This document shows positions 16,550-25,657 of a DNA stretch of 64,000 nucleotides, in pieces. Source of the DNA: SMWD01 sp964629475 (GTDB lineage: Bacteria; Pseudomonadota; Gammaproteobacteria; Steroidobacterales; GCA-2729495). The position numbers and the translations under genes were made by a program. The stretch spans positions 1 through 64,000 of the forward strand of contig CAZVQW010000002.1 of NCBI GenBank assembly GCA_964629475.1. The letters run 5' to 3'. The notes below the pieces were generated by a model. That model was not told the origin of the DNA. It saw nothing but the letters and a program-made list of their open reading frames with translations, and did no database searches. How positions within the stretch are numbered: the first letter of the stretch is position 1; the number at the start of each line of letters is the position of its first letter.

Positions 16550-19258
16550 CTAGCGCACCGCAAACCACTGCCGAAAAGCTTTGTGCAGTTCCATGACGAC
16601 CAGCACCGTCAGCGCCAGGCCCAGTAATTCCAGCCAGCGCTGCGGCGAGATCGGCTGGATATGCAGGACGTCGCTGATCCACGGGGTGTACATGGCAGCG
16701 ATGTGAATCAGCTGTGCCGCCACGGTCCCGAACAGCAGCACCGGGTTGCGCAACGGATTGTGCCGGAAAGTTGATAAGCTTTCCGAGCGACTGTTAAAGA
16801 CATGAATATTTTCGAACAACACCATCAGCATCAGGGTTCCGTTGCGTGCCTCGTCCAGTGAAAAGCCGCGTTCCAGCAGCAACTGGAACAGCACAAAGGC
16901 CACGCTGCCGATCACGAGTGCCGACAGGATGACGCGTTCGATCATCAGCCGGTTGAAAATTGATTCCCGTGGCGATCGCGGTGAACATCGCAGTTCATCA
17001 CCCTCACCCGGTTCGAATGCCAGCGCGACATCCTGTATGCCATTGGTTACCAGGTTCAGCCACAGCAGCTGTACCGCCAGTAGCGGCAGCGGAAGACCGG
17101 TCAGTAGCGCCAGGGTAAACAACACCAATTCTGCGGCCCCGGTCGAAATCAACAGGAAAATTACTTTGCGTACATTGGCGTAGGCAATTCGCCCTTCCTC
17201 GACACCGGCCACAATCGAGGAAAAATTATCGTCGGTGATGATCAGGTCAGCGGTTTCCCGGGCCACATCGGTACCACTTCGGCCCATCGCCACACCGACC
17301 TGGCCCGCACGCAATGCCGGTGCATCGTTGGCGCCGTCGCCGCTGACAGCAACGAAGTGTCCGTTGCGCTGCAGGGAGTGGACGATGTCGAGTTTCTGCT
17401 GTGGTTCCACACGGGCAAATACCCGTGCCCGTTCGGTTAACCGGTCGATGGCGGCAGTATCTTCCGCCTGTTTCAGTTCCGGCCCGGTGATAACCTCCGT
17501 CGACGCGGTCACCAACTCCAGTTCACTGGCAATGGCATAGGCCGTTGTTGGGTGGTCGCCGGTCAGCATCGCCACCCGGATGCCGGCCGCCCGGCAGGCC
17601 GCCACGGCTTCCTTCGCCTCGGGTCGCAGCGGGTCGATCAGGCCAATTAGTCCGATAAATGTCAGGTGCCCGAGATGCTCCTCGGAGAACACCTCGTGCG
17701 GCTCAAGTTCGATACCACCGGCTACCAGTGCAATGACACGATAACCCTGAACGGCCAGCGACTGTGCCTGTCTTTCCACCAAAGAACAGTCAAGCGCCAC
17801 CGGGCCTCCGGGTGTAGTCATCGTGCTGCACATCGGCAGCAGACGTTCCAGTGCCCCCTTGGCAAAGACATGCTGCCCGCCATCCTTCTGGTTCAGACTG
17901 GCCGAAAACAGGCGCTCCGATTCAAACGGAATGGTCGCAATCTCGGGCATGGCATTGACGGTCTTCACCTGCGTCACACCGGCTTTGCGGGCCATCACCA
18001 GCAAGGCCACATCGACGGCATCGCCGTGCCGGGCCCAGCCGTCATCACGCTGTGCAAGAAATCCCTCGTTGGTCAGTACTGCCGCCTGACACAACCAGTT
18101 CAGCATGCTTGCCTCCTCCTGCGACGGGGGGCCCCGTGGTGTGAGGATGGACCCATCCGGTTCAAGGCTGTCGCCAGTTACCTCCCAGGGTTCGTGGCCG
18201 GGAAAAACAATCCGGTGCGCCGTGAGCTGGTTGACCGTCAGGGTACCTGTCTTGTCGGTGGCGATACAGGTACAGGAACCGAGCGCCTCCACCGCCAGCA
18301 GTCGCCGGACGATGACATGCCGTCGGGCCATGCGTCGCATGCTGATAGCCAGCGCCACTGTGAGTGCTACCGGCAAGCCCTCCGGAATGGCCGATACGGC
18401 CAGCGCCACGGTCAGCAGGAAAATTTCATCCAGTGGCATTCCGCGACTCAGCGTGACACCGGCCATCAGTAGGGCGGCCACGCCGATAAGAATGGCTACG
18501 TGGCGGGTAAACCGTTCCATCCGCACCAGCAACGGTGCCTTGGTGGGCGGTTTGCCGAGCACGGCGGATGCAATATTCCCGAGTTCTGTCTGCAGCGCCG
18601 TGTCTGTCACAACGCCACGGGCACGTCCCCGGTTCACGAGCGTACCGGCAAATGCCATATTAATCCGGTCGGCGGTTGGGCTGTCTGCTGGTAGCCGTTT
18701 GTCCGCATGCTTGAACACCGCGGTTGATTCGCCGGTCAGCAAAGACTCATCCACTTCCAGGTCATGACCGGCAAGCAGGCGCATATCAGCCGGGATACGC
18801 TCTCCCGATTCCAGCAGTACGATATCTCCGGGTACCAGTTCTTCCGCGTCGAGCTCGTGGGTGTCGCCGTCGCGCAAGACCCTGCTCCGTGTGGTGACCA
18901 ATTGCTGCAGGGCCGTTGCGGCACGCTGAGCGGAGTATTCCTGAGCGGTGCCGATAACGGCATTCAGCAACAGGACCGCGCCGATGAACCCGGCATCGGA
19001 CCACTCTCCGATTGCCATCGACACCAGTGCAGCAAACACCAGCACGTATATTAACGGGCTGGCGAACTGATGGAGGAAGATGCGGGCAATACCTGGTGAT
19101 TTAGCTGTTGGCAGAGCATTGCGTCCGCAGCGTTGCAGACGGGCTGCTGCTTCAGCCTGGCTCAGTCCGGAGGCGACATCGGTATCGAACCGGTTCGCCA
19201 CAGCCTCAGGTGTCAGTGTGTGCCAGGCGGGGGTGTTCCCGGGTGGTATTGAATTCAT
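16550..19258 (-). CDS. P2-type cation-transporting ATPase
   Basis: This 902-residue P-type ATPase has an N-terminal cation-ATPase domain, TGES in the actuator domain, the phosphorylation site DKTGTLTVNQ and the hinge GDGANDAPALR. The membrane helix M4 has IPEGLP, as in Ca2+ pumps. In helix M5 the stretch reads STGAAELV, and in M6 NLVTNGIQDVALAFE; SERCA has SSNVGEV and NLVTDGLPAT. Two Ca2+-coordinating positions (Asn of M5, Asp of M6) are therefore replaced, and the ion is uncertain. Its ATG overlaps the TGA of the upstream Kef-type antiporter gene (19255-19258), so the two form an operon for ion homeostasis. Confidence 0.9.
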   Translation of the reverse strand: MNSIPPGNTPAWHTLTPEAVANRFDTDVASGLSQAEAAARLQRCGRNALPTAKSPGIARIFLHQFASPLIYVLVFAALVSMAIGEWSDAGFIGAVLLLNAVIGTAQEYSAQRAATALQQLVTTRSRVLRDGDTHELDAEELVPGDIVLLESGERIPADMRLLAGHDLEVDESLLTGESTAVFKHADKRLPADSPTADRINMAFAGTLVNRGRARGVVTDTALQTELGNIASAVLGKPPTKAPLLVRMERFTRHVAILIGVAALLMAGVTLSRGMPLDEIFLLTVALAVSAIPEGLPVALTVALAISMRRMARRHVIVRRLLAVEALGSCTCIATDKTGTLTVNQLTAHRIVFPGHEPWEVTGDSLEPDGSILTPRGPPSQEEASMLNWLCQAAVLTNEGFLAQRDDGWARHGDAVDVALLVMARKAGVTQVKTVNAMPEIATIPFESERLFSASLNQKDGGQHVFAKGALERLLPMCSTMTTPGGPVALDCSLVERQAQSLAVQGYRVIALVAGGIELEPHEVFSEEHLGHLTFIGLIGLIDPLRPEAKEAVAACRAAGIRVAMLTGDHPTTAYAIASELELVTASTEVITGPELKQAEDTAAIDRLTERARVFARVEPQQKLDIVHSLQRNGHFVAVSGDGANDAPALRAGQVGVAMGRSGTDVARETADLIITDDNFSSIVAGVEEGRIAYANVRKVIFLLISTGAAELVLFTLALLTGLPLPLLAVQLLWLNLVTNGIQDVALAFEPGEGDELRCSPRSPRESIFNRLMIERVILSALVIGSVAFVLFQLLLERGFSLDEARNGTLMLMVLFENIHVFNSRSESLSTFRHNPLRNPVLLFGTVAAQLIHIAAMYTPWISDVLHIQPISPQRWLELLGLALTVLVVMELHKAFRQWFAVR

Positions 19259-20973
19259 GATGGGTCGCTTTGTTCGACTTGCTCTGAGTCGGCGGTGAGT
19301 TGGTGTTGGTTGCTTCCGGTGAGCAAGTCGACAGCCTGCTCGGCTGCGTCGGTATAGGGGTGCAGGATGAGATCGGCACCGGCAGCCTGGAATAATTTGT
19401 CAGCATCGCGGTGGTAGGCCGATACGATGACCTGGCCGCGGTAACCCAATTGCCTGAGCGTGTGCAACAGCGCAAGATTGATTTGTGGATCACGGATAGT
19501 GCTTACCACCCAGTGGGTTTCATCCAATGGTAGTGCGGCCAGCATATCGGCATCCGCTACATCGCCATAGCGTGTTGGTATTCCGAGCGTGTGGCTGTTG
19601 CGAATCAATTCCGGGTCGAAGTCCAGCGCCAGAACTGAAAGGCCACGTGCCTGGAATGCCGATGCGATGTCCTTTCCGAAACGGCCCAGCCCCAGCACGA
19701 TCACTGCGGCCGTCGTGATTGGTACGTCTGACAGGGCAGATTCCTGTTCGGCGGTGCGACGCTCGAAAAAACTCAGCCAGGGCGCCAGTCGGGCATAAAT
19801 GGGATGAACAAAGCCGATGACATAGCCGGAGATCAGGATCGTGGTCAATGCAACGAGGGTCATGAGACTGACCGTAGTGCTGTCCAGGTGGCCAAAACGA
19901 AAACCCATGGCGGCAAGAATCAGTGAAAATTCACTGATCTGGCCCATGGTTAACGCCGTTAGCCCGGCAGTGCGGCGACGGTAACCGGCACCGCCCAGCA
20001 ACGAGACGATGATGAGTGGTTTGACGAGTAACGCAAATGCAGAAAGAACTAATGCGGGGATCAGTATGAATTCCAAATGCCCAAGGTCTACATGTGCACC
20101 GAGATCGATAAAAAAGAACAACAACAGGAAATCTCGCAATGCGGAGAGTCGGGCGCCAATGGCATCGTGATAGGGGGTTGCTGCCAGTGAAACTCCGGCA
20201 ACAAATGCGCCGACCTCATGACTGAAACCGAGTGCGTGGCCAACGGCGGCCAGCGCTATGGCCCAGGCTATGGCAACCAGCATCAGCAGTTCCGTCGAAC
20301 GGGCAAAGGCCTGCAATAGCCGTGGCAGGGCATAACGCATGATCAATGCTACGGCGCCAAGAAAGGCAGCGCCCTTGATTGGCACGAGGATCAGGTCTCG
20401 CCAGAGCGTGCTGTCGTTGCCCGCGTCAAAGGCGGTCAACAGAATCATGGCGATGACCACGACCAGATCCTGCACAATCAGGATGCCCAGCGCGATGCGC
20501 CCGTGCAGGGCATCAATTTCCTGTGAATCAGACAGCATCTTGACGATGACCACGGTACTGGAGAATGCCAGGCCAAGCCCGACATACAGCGCCGTGATCG
20601 TGGACAGGCCAAACCACAGGGCCAGGCCGTAACCCAATGCGCTGGTGACGGTGACCTGGATCAGGCCCAGGCCCAGGACGACCTTGCCGAGGGTCCGGAT
20701 CAGACGTGGATCGAGCTTGAGGCCAACGACAAACAACAACAGCGCAATTCCCATCTGCGCCAGTAGATCCATGGCATCTTCAGCCTGCACCCAGTTAAAA
20801 CCAGTGGGTCCAAGCAGCACGCCGGTGATGATATAGGCAACGATCAATGGCTGGCGCAGCAAGGCACCGATAGCGCTGACGACTGCGGCCACTACCAGTA
20901 CGACGGTTGTTTCAGTGAACAGGTCGGGGGACATAAGCATGGGTGTCAGCGGTCTGCGCTCGCCGAACGTCAT
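19255..20973 (-). CDS. Kef/YbaL-type cation:proton antiporter with RCK domain
   Basis: This 572-residue protein has an N-terminal sodium/hydrogen-exchanger domain of about 12 helices. Recognisable parts are LLRQPLIVAYIITGVLLGP, GIALLLFVVGLKLDP, HGRIALGILIVQDLVVV and HEVGAFVAGVSLA. The C-terminal NAD-binding RCK/TrkA-N domain starts about residue 425 (VIVLGLGRFGKDIASAF). It is expected to expel K+ in exchange for H+, gated by nucleotide or thiol ligands. It is translationally coupled to the P-type ATPase, which suggests a shared role in ion and pH control. It is divergent from the hydrogenase operon (135-base gap). Confidence 0.9.
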   Translation of the reverse strand: MTFGERRPLTPMLMSPDLFTETTVVLVVAAVVSAIGALLRQPLIVAYIITGVLLGPTGFNWVQAEDAMDLLAQMGIALLLFVVGLKLDPRLIRTLGKVVLGLGLIQVTVTSALGYGLALWFGLSTITALYVGLGLAFSSTVVIVKMLSDSQEIDALHGRIALGILIVQDLVVVIAMILLTAFDAGNDSTLWRDLILVPIKGAAFLGAVALIMRYALPRLLQAFARSTELLMLVAIAWAIALAAVGHALGFSHEVGAFVAGVSLAATPYHDAIGARLSALRDFLLLFFFIDLGAHVDLGHLEFILIPALVLSAFALLVKPLIIVSLLGGAGYRRRTAGLTALTMGQISEFSLILAAMGFRFGHLDSTTVSLMTLVALTTILISGYVIGFVHPIYARLAPWLSFFERRTAEQESALSDVPITTAAVIVLGLGRFGKDIASAFQARGLSVLALDFDPELIRNSHTLGIPTRYGDVADADMLAALPLDETHWVVSTIRDPQINLALLHTLRQLGYRGQVIVSAYHRDADKLFQAAGADLILHPYTDAAEQAVDLLTGSNQHQLTADSEQVEQSDPS

Positions 20974-21108
20974 CTTGTTGATTTTAGAGTGAATTGACGA
21001 AAGAGGCTACACTATCCCCGACAGTTGCCCCGGAAATAAGGAAACCCCGGTAATCACGGATTGATCCTGACATAAAAACATGAATTATTGGTTCAGAGGT
21101 GGCAGCTG

Positions 21109-22248
21109 ATGTTGAGTGCCGATGCAAAAAACGTCATTACGGCAGGGCAGATTCAGGATCTGATTCGGCTCATCGGCGGGCGAGGCTACGCTATCGTCGG
21201 TCCGACCGTGTCGGATGGCACGATCGTTTATGACGAGCTTTCGTGCATGGATGACCTGCCAATTGGCTGGACCGATGAGCAGGATGGTGGCGCCTATCGG
21301 CTTCACCGTCGGGATGACGAGGCATTGTTCGGTTATGTAGTGGGTCCGCATTCCTGGCGGAAGTTTCTGCATCCTTCTCGTCTGCGCCTCTGGCAGGCGA
21401 AACGTGAGAATGATCGCGTCGTCATGGTCGGGGAACAGGAGAGCCCGCCCAGGTTCGCTTTTTTCGGTGTCAGGAGTTGCGACCTGCATGCGATTGCCAT
21501 TCAGGACAAAGTCTTGCTGGAATCCGGCCATCGCGACGAAGACTATGCATCGCGCCGGGAGAATACTTTGATCATTGCGGTCAACTGCGGCCAGGCCGGC
21601 GGGACCTGTTTTTGTGTCTCGATGAAGACGGGCCCGGAAGTAACCTCTGGCTTTGATCTCGTTCTGACCGAGATCCTGGATGAAGGGCCGCATCGGTTTC
21701 TCATCGAAGCCGGGAGCACAATCGGCGCGGATCTGCTGGATGAAATATCCTGTAAAGAGGCCGCCGAAGCAGATCATGAGGCGGCCAGCGCAGCCGTCGC
21801 GAAGGCTCGGAGTCAGATGGGCCGGGCCATGGAGACAAGCGACATCAAGGAACTCCTGCAAGGCAATCTCGAGCATCCCCGCTGGGATGAAGTGGCATCA
21901 CGGTGTCTGAGTTGCGCCAATTGCACGCTGGTCTGCCCGACCTGTTTCTGCACGACCGTCGACGATGCGACCGACCTTGCCGGCGATCACGCCGAACGGT
22001 GGCGACGCTGGGACTCCTGTTTCACGAAGGATTTTTCCTATCTTCACGGCGGTAGCGTGCGAAGTTCGTCGAAGTCGCGCTATCGCCAATGGATGACACA
22101 CAAGCTAGCCCACTGGATCGATCAATTCGGGACTTCGGGCTGCGTCGGGTGCGGGCGCTGTATTACCTGGTGCCCGGTGGGTATCGATATTACGGAAGAA
22201 GTGGCGGCCATTCGTGCGAACGACGCCACTCGGGAGAGCGGGATATGA
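21109..22248 (+). CDS. hydB: NAD(P)-linked [NiFe]-hydrogenase, iron-sulfur beta subunit (group 3b type)
   Basis: The 379-residue protein is homologous to HydB of sulfhydrogenases and to anaerobic sulfite reductase subunit A. It holds two C-terminal 4Fe-4S sites, CLSCANCTLVCPTC and CVGCGRCITWCPVG, plus further cysteines (SCDLHA, GTCFC) in the N-terminal half. It is expected to carry electrons between the hydrogenase module and the flavin subunit. The ATG at 21109 has AGAGG nine bases before it; a TTG at 21088 is an alternative. It is the first gene of a nine-gene same-strand cluster, most members overlapping by 4 bases or nearly so. The next gene starts within its stop codon (ATGA). Confidence 0.9.
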   Translation: MLSADAKNVITAGQIQDLIRLIGGRGYAIVGPTVSDGTIVYDELSCMDDLPIGWTDEQDGGAYRLHRRDDEALFGYVVGPHSWRKFLHPSRLRLWQAKRENDRVVMVGEQESPPRFAFFGVRSCDLHAIAIQDKVLLESGHRDEDYASRRENTLIIAVNCGQAGGTCFCVSMKTGPEVTSGFDLVLTEILDEGPHRFLIEAGSTIGADLLDEISCKEAAEADHEAASAAVAKARSQMGRAMETSDIKELLQGNLEHPRWDEVASRCLSCANCTLVCPTCFCTTVDDATDLAGDHAERWRRWDSCFTKDFSYLHGGSVRSSSKSRYRQWMTHKLAHWIDQFGTSGCVGCGRCITWCPVGIDITEEVAAIRANDATRESGI

Positions 22249-22718
22249 AAGAGATCAGCGAACTACTTCACGAGCACCCCTTTACAAAGGGGCTGAATGA
22301 AGAGGTTATTACGTTCATTGCGGGGTGTGCGAAGAACGTTGTTTTTCAGGCGCAGGACTATGTCTTCCGAGAGGGAGCAAACGCCGATTATTTTTACCTG
22401 ATCCGGCATGGCACGATTGCACTGGAAATGTTTGCTCCCGGACGGGGGACATTTACTTGCCTTACGCTCAAGAGCGGCGAGGTCGTCGGCTTGACCTGGC
22501 TGATTCCACCCTATCGATGGTCTTATGATGCGCGAGCCGTTGAACTAACCCGGGCCATCGCATTCAATGCCGAATGCCTGCGGCAAAAGAGTGAGTCCGA
22601 TCATCATGTGGGGTACGAATTGATGAAGCGATTTGTGCCGCCGCTGAAGGAGCGGCTGCAGGCTGCCTGGCTGCAGTGTGCGGATATTTACGGCGATGGT
22701 GAGTCTGCACAGACATGA
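22245..22718 (+). CDS. Cyclic nucleotide-binding-domain protein in the hydrogenase operon
   Basis: The 157-residue protein consists of one CAP-like effector domain (beta-roll about 15-125) and a short helical tail. No helix-turn-helix follows, so it is not a DNA-binding regulator. Recognisable parts are YVFREGANADYFYLIRHGTI and GEVVGLTWLIPPYRW followed by SYDARAVE. The usual phosphate-binding R-[ST]-A is not in its normal form, so the ligand may not be cAMP. The start overlaps the hydB stop and its stop overlaps the start of the flavin subunit, both by 4 bases. This arrangement points to a regulatory subunit or partner of the hydrogenase; this is inference. Confidence 0.82.
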   Translation: MKEISELLHEHPFTKGLNEEVITFIAGCAKNVVFQAQDYVFREGANADYFYLIRHGTIALEMFAPGRGTFTCLTLKSGEVVGLTWLIPPYRWSYDARAVELTRAIAFNAECLRQKSESDHHVGYELMKRFVPPLKERLQAAWLQCADIYGDGESAQT

Positions 22719-23563
22719 TTCGTGCCACGGTGAATCCGAACCCGATGACGCCGCGGTTTGTGGCCGTGAAGCGTTGCGTGCGTGAGACCGATGATGTGAT
22801 CACGCTCGAAATTCCATCCGGCGGTGCCAATGGGCAAGCAGCGGGCTTTCAACCCGGCCAGTTCAATATGTTGTATGCGTTTGGTGTCGGGGAAATCCCG
22901 ATCAGCATCAGTAGTGACCCGGCTGTGACAGAGCATATCGCACACACGATTCGTGCCGTCGGACCGGTCAGCGAAGCGCTGGCCCGGCTGGAGCACCGCG
23001 ATCAGGTTGGTGTTCGCGGTCCGTTCGGCAGCAGCTGGCCGGTCGATGAAGCGGCCGGTTGCGATGTACTCGTCATCGCCGGGGGCATCGGGCTCGCGCC
23101 GTTGCGGTCTGCTATGTACGATCTTATCAGAAAGCGCGAACGTTACGGACGCATGGCGCTTGTTTATGGCGCGCGCAGCCCGGATCATCTTCTGTATCGC
23201 ACCGAGCTTGATGGCTGGCGGCGCACACCGGACTTGCAGGTTCGTGTGGCGGTAGATTATGCCGGCCCCGAATGGGCCGGTGACGTTGGCGTCGTGACGA
23301 AGCAGCTGCCCAAGGTGAGAGTCGATCCTCATGCCACCGTCGCGATGGTCTGCGGCCCGGAGATTATGATTCGACAAACGGCAGCCGCACTCAGGGACAT
23401 GGGCGTGCCGGATGAACGTATCTTCATTTCCCTGGAGCGAAATATGCAATGCGCCATCGGCTCATGTGGTCATTGCCAGTTCGGGCCGCATTTTCTTTGT
23501 AAGGATGGCCCGGTCTTCCGCTTCGACCGGATCAGTGCAATCCTTGGGTTGCGGGAGATTTAA
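22715..23563 (+). CDS. hydG: NAD(P)-linked [NiFe]-hydrogenase, flavin/NAD(P) gamma subunit
   Basis: The 282-residue protein is of the ferredoxin-reductase/dihydroorotate dehydrogenase electron-transfer type. It has an N-terminal FAD barrel (GFQPGQFNMLY, VGEIPISISSDP), an NAD(P) fold (GPFGSSW, VIAGGIGLAPLRSAMYD) and a C-terminal 2Fe-2S site (CAIGSCGHCQFG with a further Cys in FLCKDG). It would exchange electrons with NAD(P)H in a cytosolic complex. The start codon overlaps the stop of the cNMP-domain gene; the small-subunit gene begins one base after its own stop. Confidence 0.9.
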   Translation: MIRATVNPNPMTPRFVAVKRCVRETDDVITLEIPSGGANGQAAGFQPGQFNMLYAFGVGEIPISISSDPAVTEHIAHTIRAVGPVSEALARLEHRDQVGVRGPFGSSWPVDEAAGCDVLVIAGGIGLAPLRSAMYDLIRKRERYGRMALVYGARSPDHLLYRTELDGWRRTPDLQVRVAVDYAGPEWAGDVGVVTKQLPKVRVDPHATVAMVCGPEIMIRQTAAALRDMGVPDERIFISLERNMQCAIGSCGHCQFGPHFLCKDGPVFRFDRISAILGLREI

Positions 23564-23564
23564 G

Positions 23565-24374
23565 GTGCAACAAAGGCATCGTCCCAAACTCGCTGTGTGG
23601 AAATTCGCATCCTGTGACGGCTGTCAGCTGAGTCTGCTCGACTGCGAGGACGAACTTCTCGCCGTTGCGGAAGCCGTGGAGATCGCACAATTCGCCGAGG
23701 CGTCACGCGCCGTCATGAAAGGGCCTTATGACCTGTCTTTGGTCGAAGGCTCGATTACCACCCCGCACGATGTCGAGCGAATCAAGCAGGTTCGCCGTGA
23801 TTCGCGGTTCCTTGTCACCATCGGCGCCTGTGCGACGTCGGGCGGGATCCAGGCGCTGCGAAATTTCAGGGGCCTGGGGGAATTCATGGCCGCGGTCTAT
23901 GCCGAGCCTGGCTATATAGACGCGTTGGCTACTTCGACACCGATTTCCGAGCATGTGCCGGTTGATTTCGAATTGCGTGGTTGCCCGGTCAGCAAGCCGC
24001 AATTGCTCGAAGTTATTTCGGCTTTCCTGCATCGGCGCAGCCCCAATACACCCGCACACAGTGTTTGTGTGGAGTGCAAGTTGCGCAGTAATGTCTGTGT
24101 GATGGTTACACACGGTACACCCTGTCTTGGTCCGGTGACACATGCAGGTTGCGGGGCGATTTGTCCGGCCTATGACCGCGGCTGCTACGGCTGCTTCGGT
24201 CCGATGGAAAGTCCTAATACACACTCCCTGAGCAGGGAGTGGCTGCGCCTCGGCGTAGATATCAAAGACCTGCAACGCGTCTACCGTAGCTTCAACGCAT
24301 GGGCTGAACCATTCCGTGAAGAAGGTCAGCCCAAAGAAAGTCAGCCTGGTGGAAGCGAGTCCCATGACTCGTAA
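23565..24374 (+). CDS. hydD: NAD(P)-linked [NiFe]-hydrogenase, small (delta) subunit
   Basis: The 269-residue protein is the electron-transfer small subunit of a cytosolic [NiFe]-hydrogenase. It has no Tat signal. The proximal cluster is bound by SCDGCQLS, GACATSGG and GCPVSKPQ. The C-terminal part CVECKLRSNVCVM, GAICPAYDRGCYGCFGPME supplies ligands for two more 4Fe-4S clusters. The start is the GTG at 23565, shortly after GGGAG; upstream in-frame codons lie inside hydG and are unlikely to be used. The large-subunit gene overlaps its 3' end by 11 bases. Confidence 0.92.
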   Translation: MQQRHRPKLAVWKFASCDGCQLSLLDCEDELLAVAEAVEIAQFAEASRAVMKGPYDLSLVEGSITTPHDVERIKQVRRDSRFLVTIGACATSGGIQALRNFRGLGEFMAAVYAEPGYIDALATSTPISEHVPVDFELRGCPVSKPQLLEVISAFLHRRSPNTPAHSVCVECKLRSNVCVMVTHGTPCLGPVTHAGCGAICPAYDRGCYGCFGPMESPNTHSLSREWLRLGVDIKDLQRVYRSFNAWAEPFREEGQPKESQPGGSESHDS

Positions 24375-25653
24375 AACCATAAAAGTTGACTACCTCGCCC
24401 GCGTTGAGGGCGAAGGCGCCCTGCACATCAGCATCAAGGACTCGCGGGTTGAGGATGTGCGGCTTGAGATCTTCGAGCCGCCACGCTTCTTCGAAGCCTT
24501 GTTGCGCGGGCGCGCCTTCACTGAGACTCCCGATATCGTTGCAAGAATTTGCGGCATTTGTCCGGTTGCTTACCAGATGAGCGCCGTACACGCATTCGAG
24601 CAGATTCTGGGTCTGCGTGTGTCGGGTGCGCTACGCAATCTGCGCCGCCTGTTGTATTGCGGTGAGTGGATCGAAAGTCACGTATTGCACATTTACATGC
24701 TGCATGCGCCGGACTTTCTCGGTTACCCGGGCGCTATAGAGATGGCGAAGGATTATCCCGCCATTGTCGAGCGCGGCCTGCAACTCAAGAAAGCGGGTAA
24801 TGACATCGTTCGTGTTCTGGGCGGTCGGGAGATTCACCCGATCAATGTCAAGGTCGGCGGTTTCTATAAAGTACCGACCCGGCGCGAACTGGGCGCGCTG
24901 GGTGAGACTCTGAAGCGCGCGCGGGAAGCCGCAATTGATACCGTTCGCTGGGTGGCCGGCTTCGATTTCCCCGACTTCGAGCGTGATTATGAGTTCGTCG
25001 CCCTGCGACACGGCGAAGAGTACCCGATGAACGAAGGACGGATCGTCTCCAGCGCTGGCCTCGACATCGGGATCGCAGACTATGAGACTCATTTTGAAGA
25101 ACGTCAGGTGCCGCATTCGACCGCACTGCATTCGGCAATCAGGGATCGTGGACCCTATCTTGTCGGCCCGATGGCCCGCTTTAATCTGAATACAGCGCTG
25201 CTTGCTCCCATTGCCCGTGAGCTGGCGGATGAAGCCGGACTCAAGACGCCATGCCGTAACCCGTTTCAGAGCATCATCGTGCGGGCCATCGAAGTACTGC
25301 ATGCGGTCGATGAAGCGCTGGAACTCATCGAGACTTATGAGCGACCGGCAAGCCCGGCGGTTTCACTCGAGCCGCGTGCCGGTACAGGATTCGGTTGTAC
25401 TGAAGCGCCACGTGGCCTCCTGTACCACCGTTTCCAGATCGATGACACAGGCACGATCCTCACTGCGAAGATCGTGCCGCCGACCTCGCAGAACCAGTCG
25501 ATGATCGAAGCGGATCTGCGCAATTTCGTGACGCACCATATGGACCTGCCTGATGACGAATTGCAGTGGCAATGCGAACAGTCGATTCGTAATTATGACC
25601 CCTGCATTTCCTGTGCCACGCACTTCCTCAAGCTAACGGTTGAGCGCAACTAG
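24364..25653 (+). CDS. hydA: NAD(P)-linked [NiFe]-hydrogenase, large (alpha) subunit
   Basis: This 429-residue subunit carries the NiFe active site. The N-terminal cysteine pair is in RICGICPVAYQMSAVHAFE and the C-terminal pair in DPCISCATH, matching DPCxxCxxH. Nine residues (FLKLTVERN) follow that His, so the precursor keeps the tail that a maturation protease removes. Size and architecture fit group 3b/3d cytosolic hydrogenases. With HydBGD it would make a bidirectional H2:NAD(P)+ oxidoreductase. The ATG at 24364 has TGGAAG before it. The protease gene follows 4 bases later. Confidence 0.93.
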   Translation: MTRKTIKVDYLARVEGEGALHISIKDSRVEDVRLEIFEPPRFFEALLRGRAFTETPDIVARICGICPVAYQMSAVHAFEQILGLRVSGALRNLRRLLYCGEWIESHVLHIYMLHAPDFLGYPGAIEMAKDYPAIVERGLQLKKAGNDIVRVLGGREIHPINVKVGGFYKVPTRRELGALGETLKRAREAAIDTVRWVAGFDFPDFERDYEFVALRHGEEYPMNEGRIVSSAGLDIGIADYETHFEERQVPHSTALHSAIRDRGPYLVGPMARFNLNTALLAPIARELADEAGLKTPCRNPFQSIIVRAIEVLHAVDEALELIETYERPASPAVSLEPRAGTGFGCTEAPRGLLYHRFQIDDTGTILTAKIVPPTSQNQSMIEADLRNFVTHHMDLPDDELQWQCEQSIRNYDPCISCATHFLKLTVERN

Positions 25654-25657
25654 GGCG

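Noticed and set aside
20974..21108. FNR or sigma-54 type promoter before the hydrogenase operon
   Set aside because: I looked for TTGAT-N4-ATCAA and for GG-N10-GC type elements. Only half-matches (TTGATC at 21061) are present, not enough to call.
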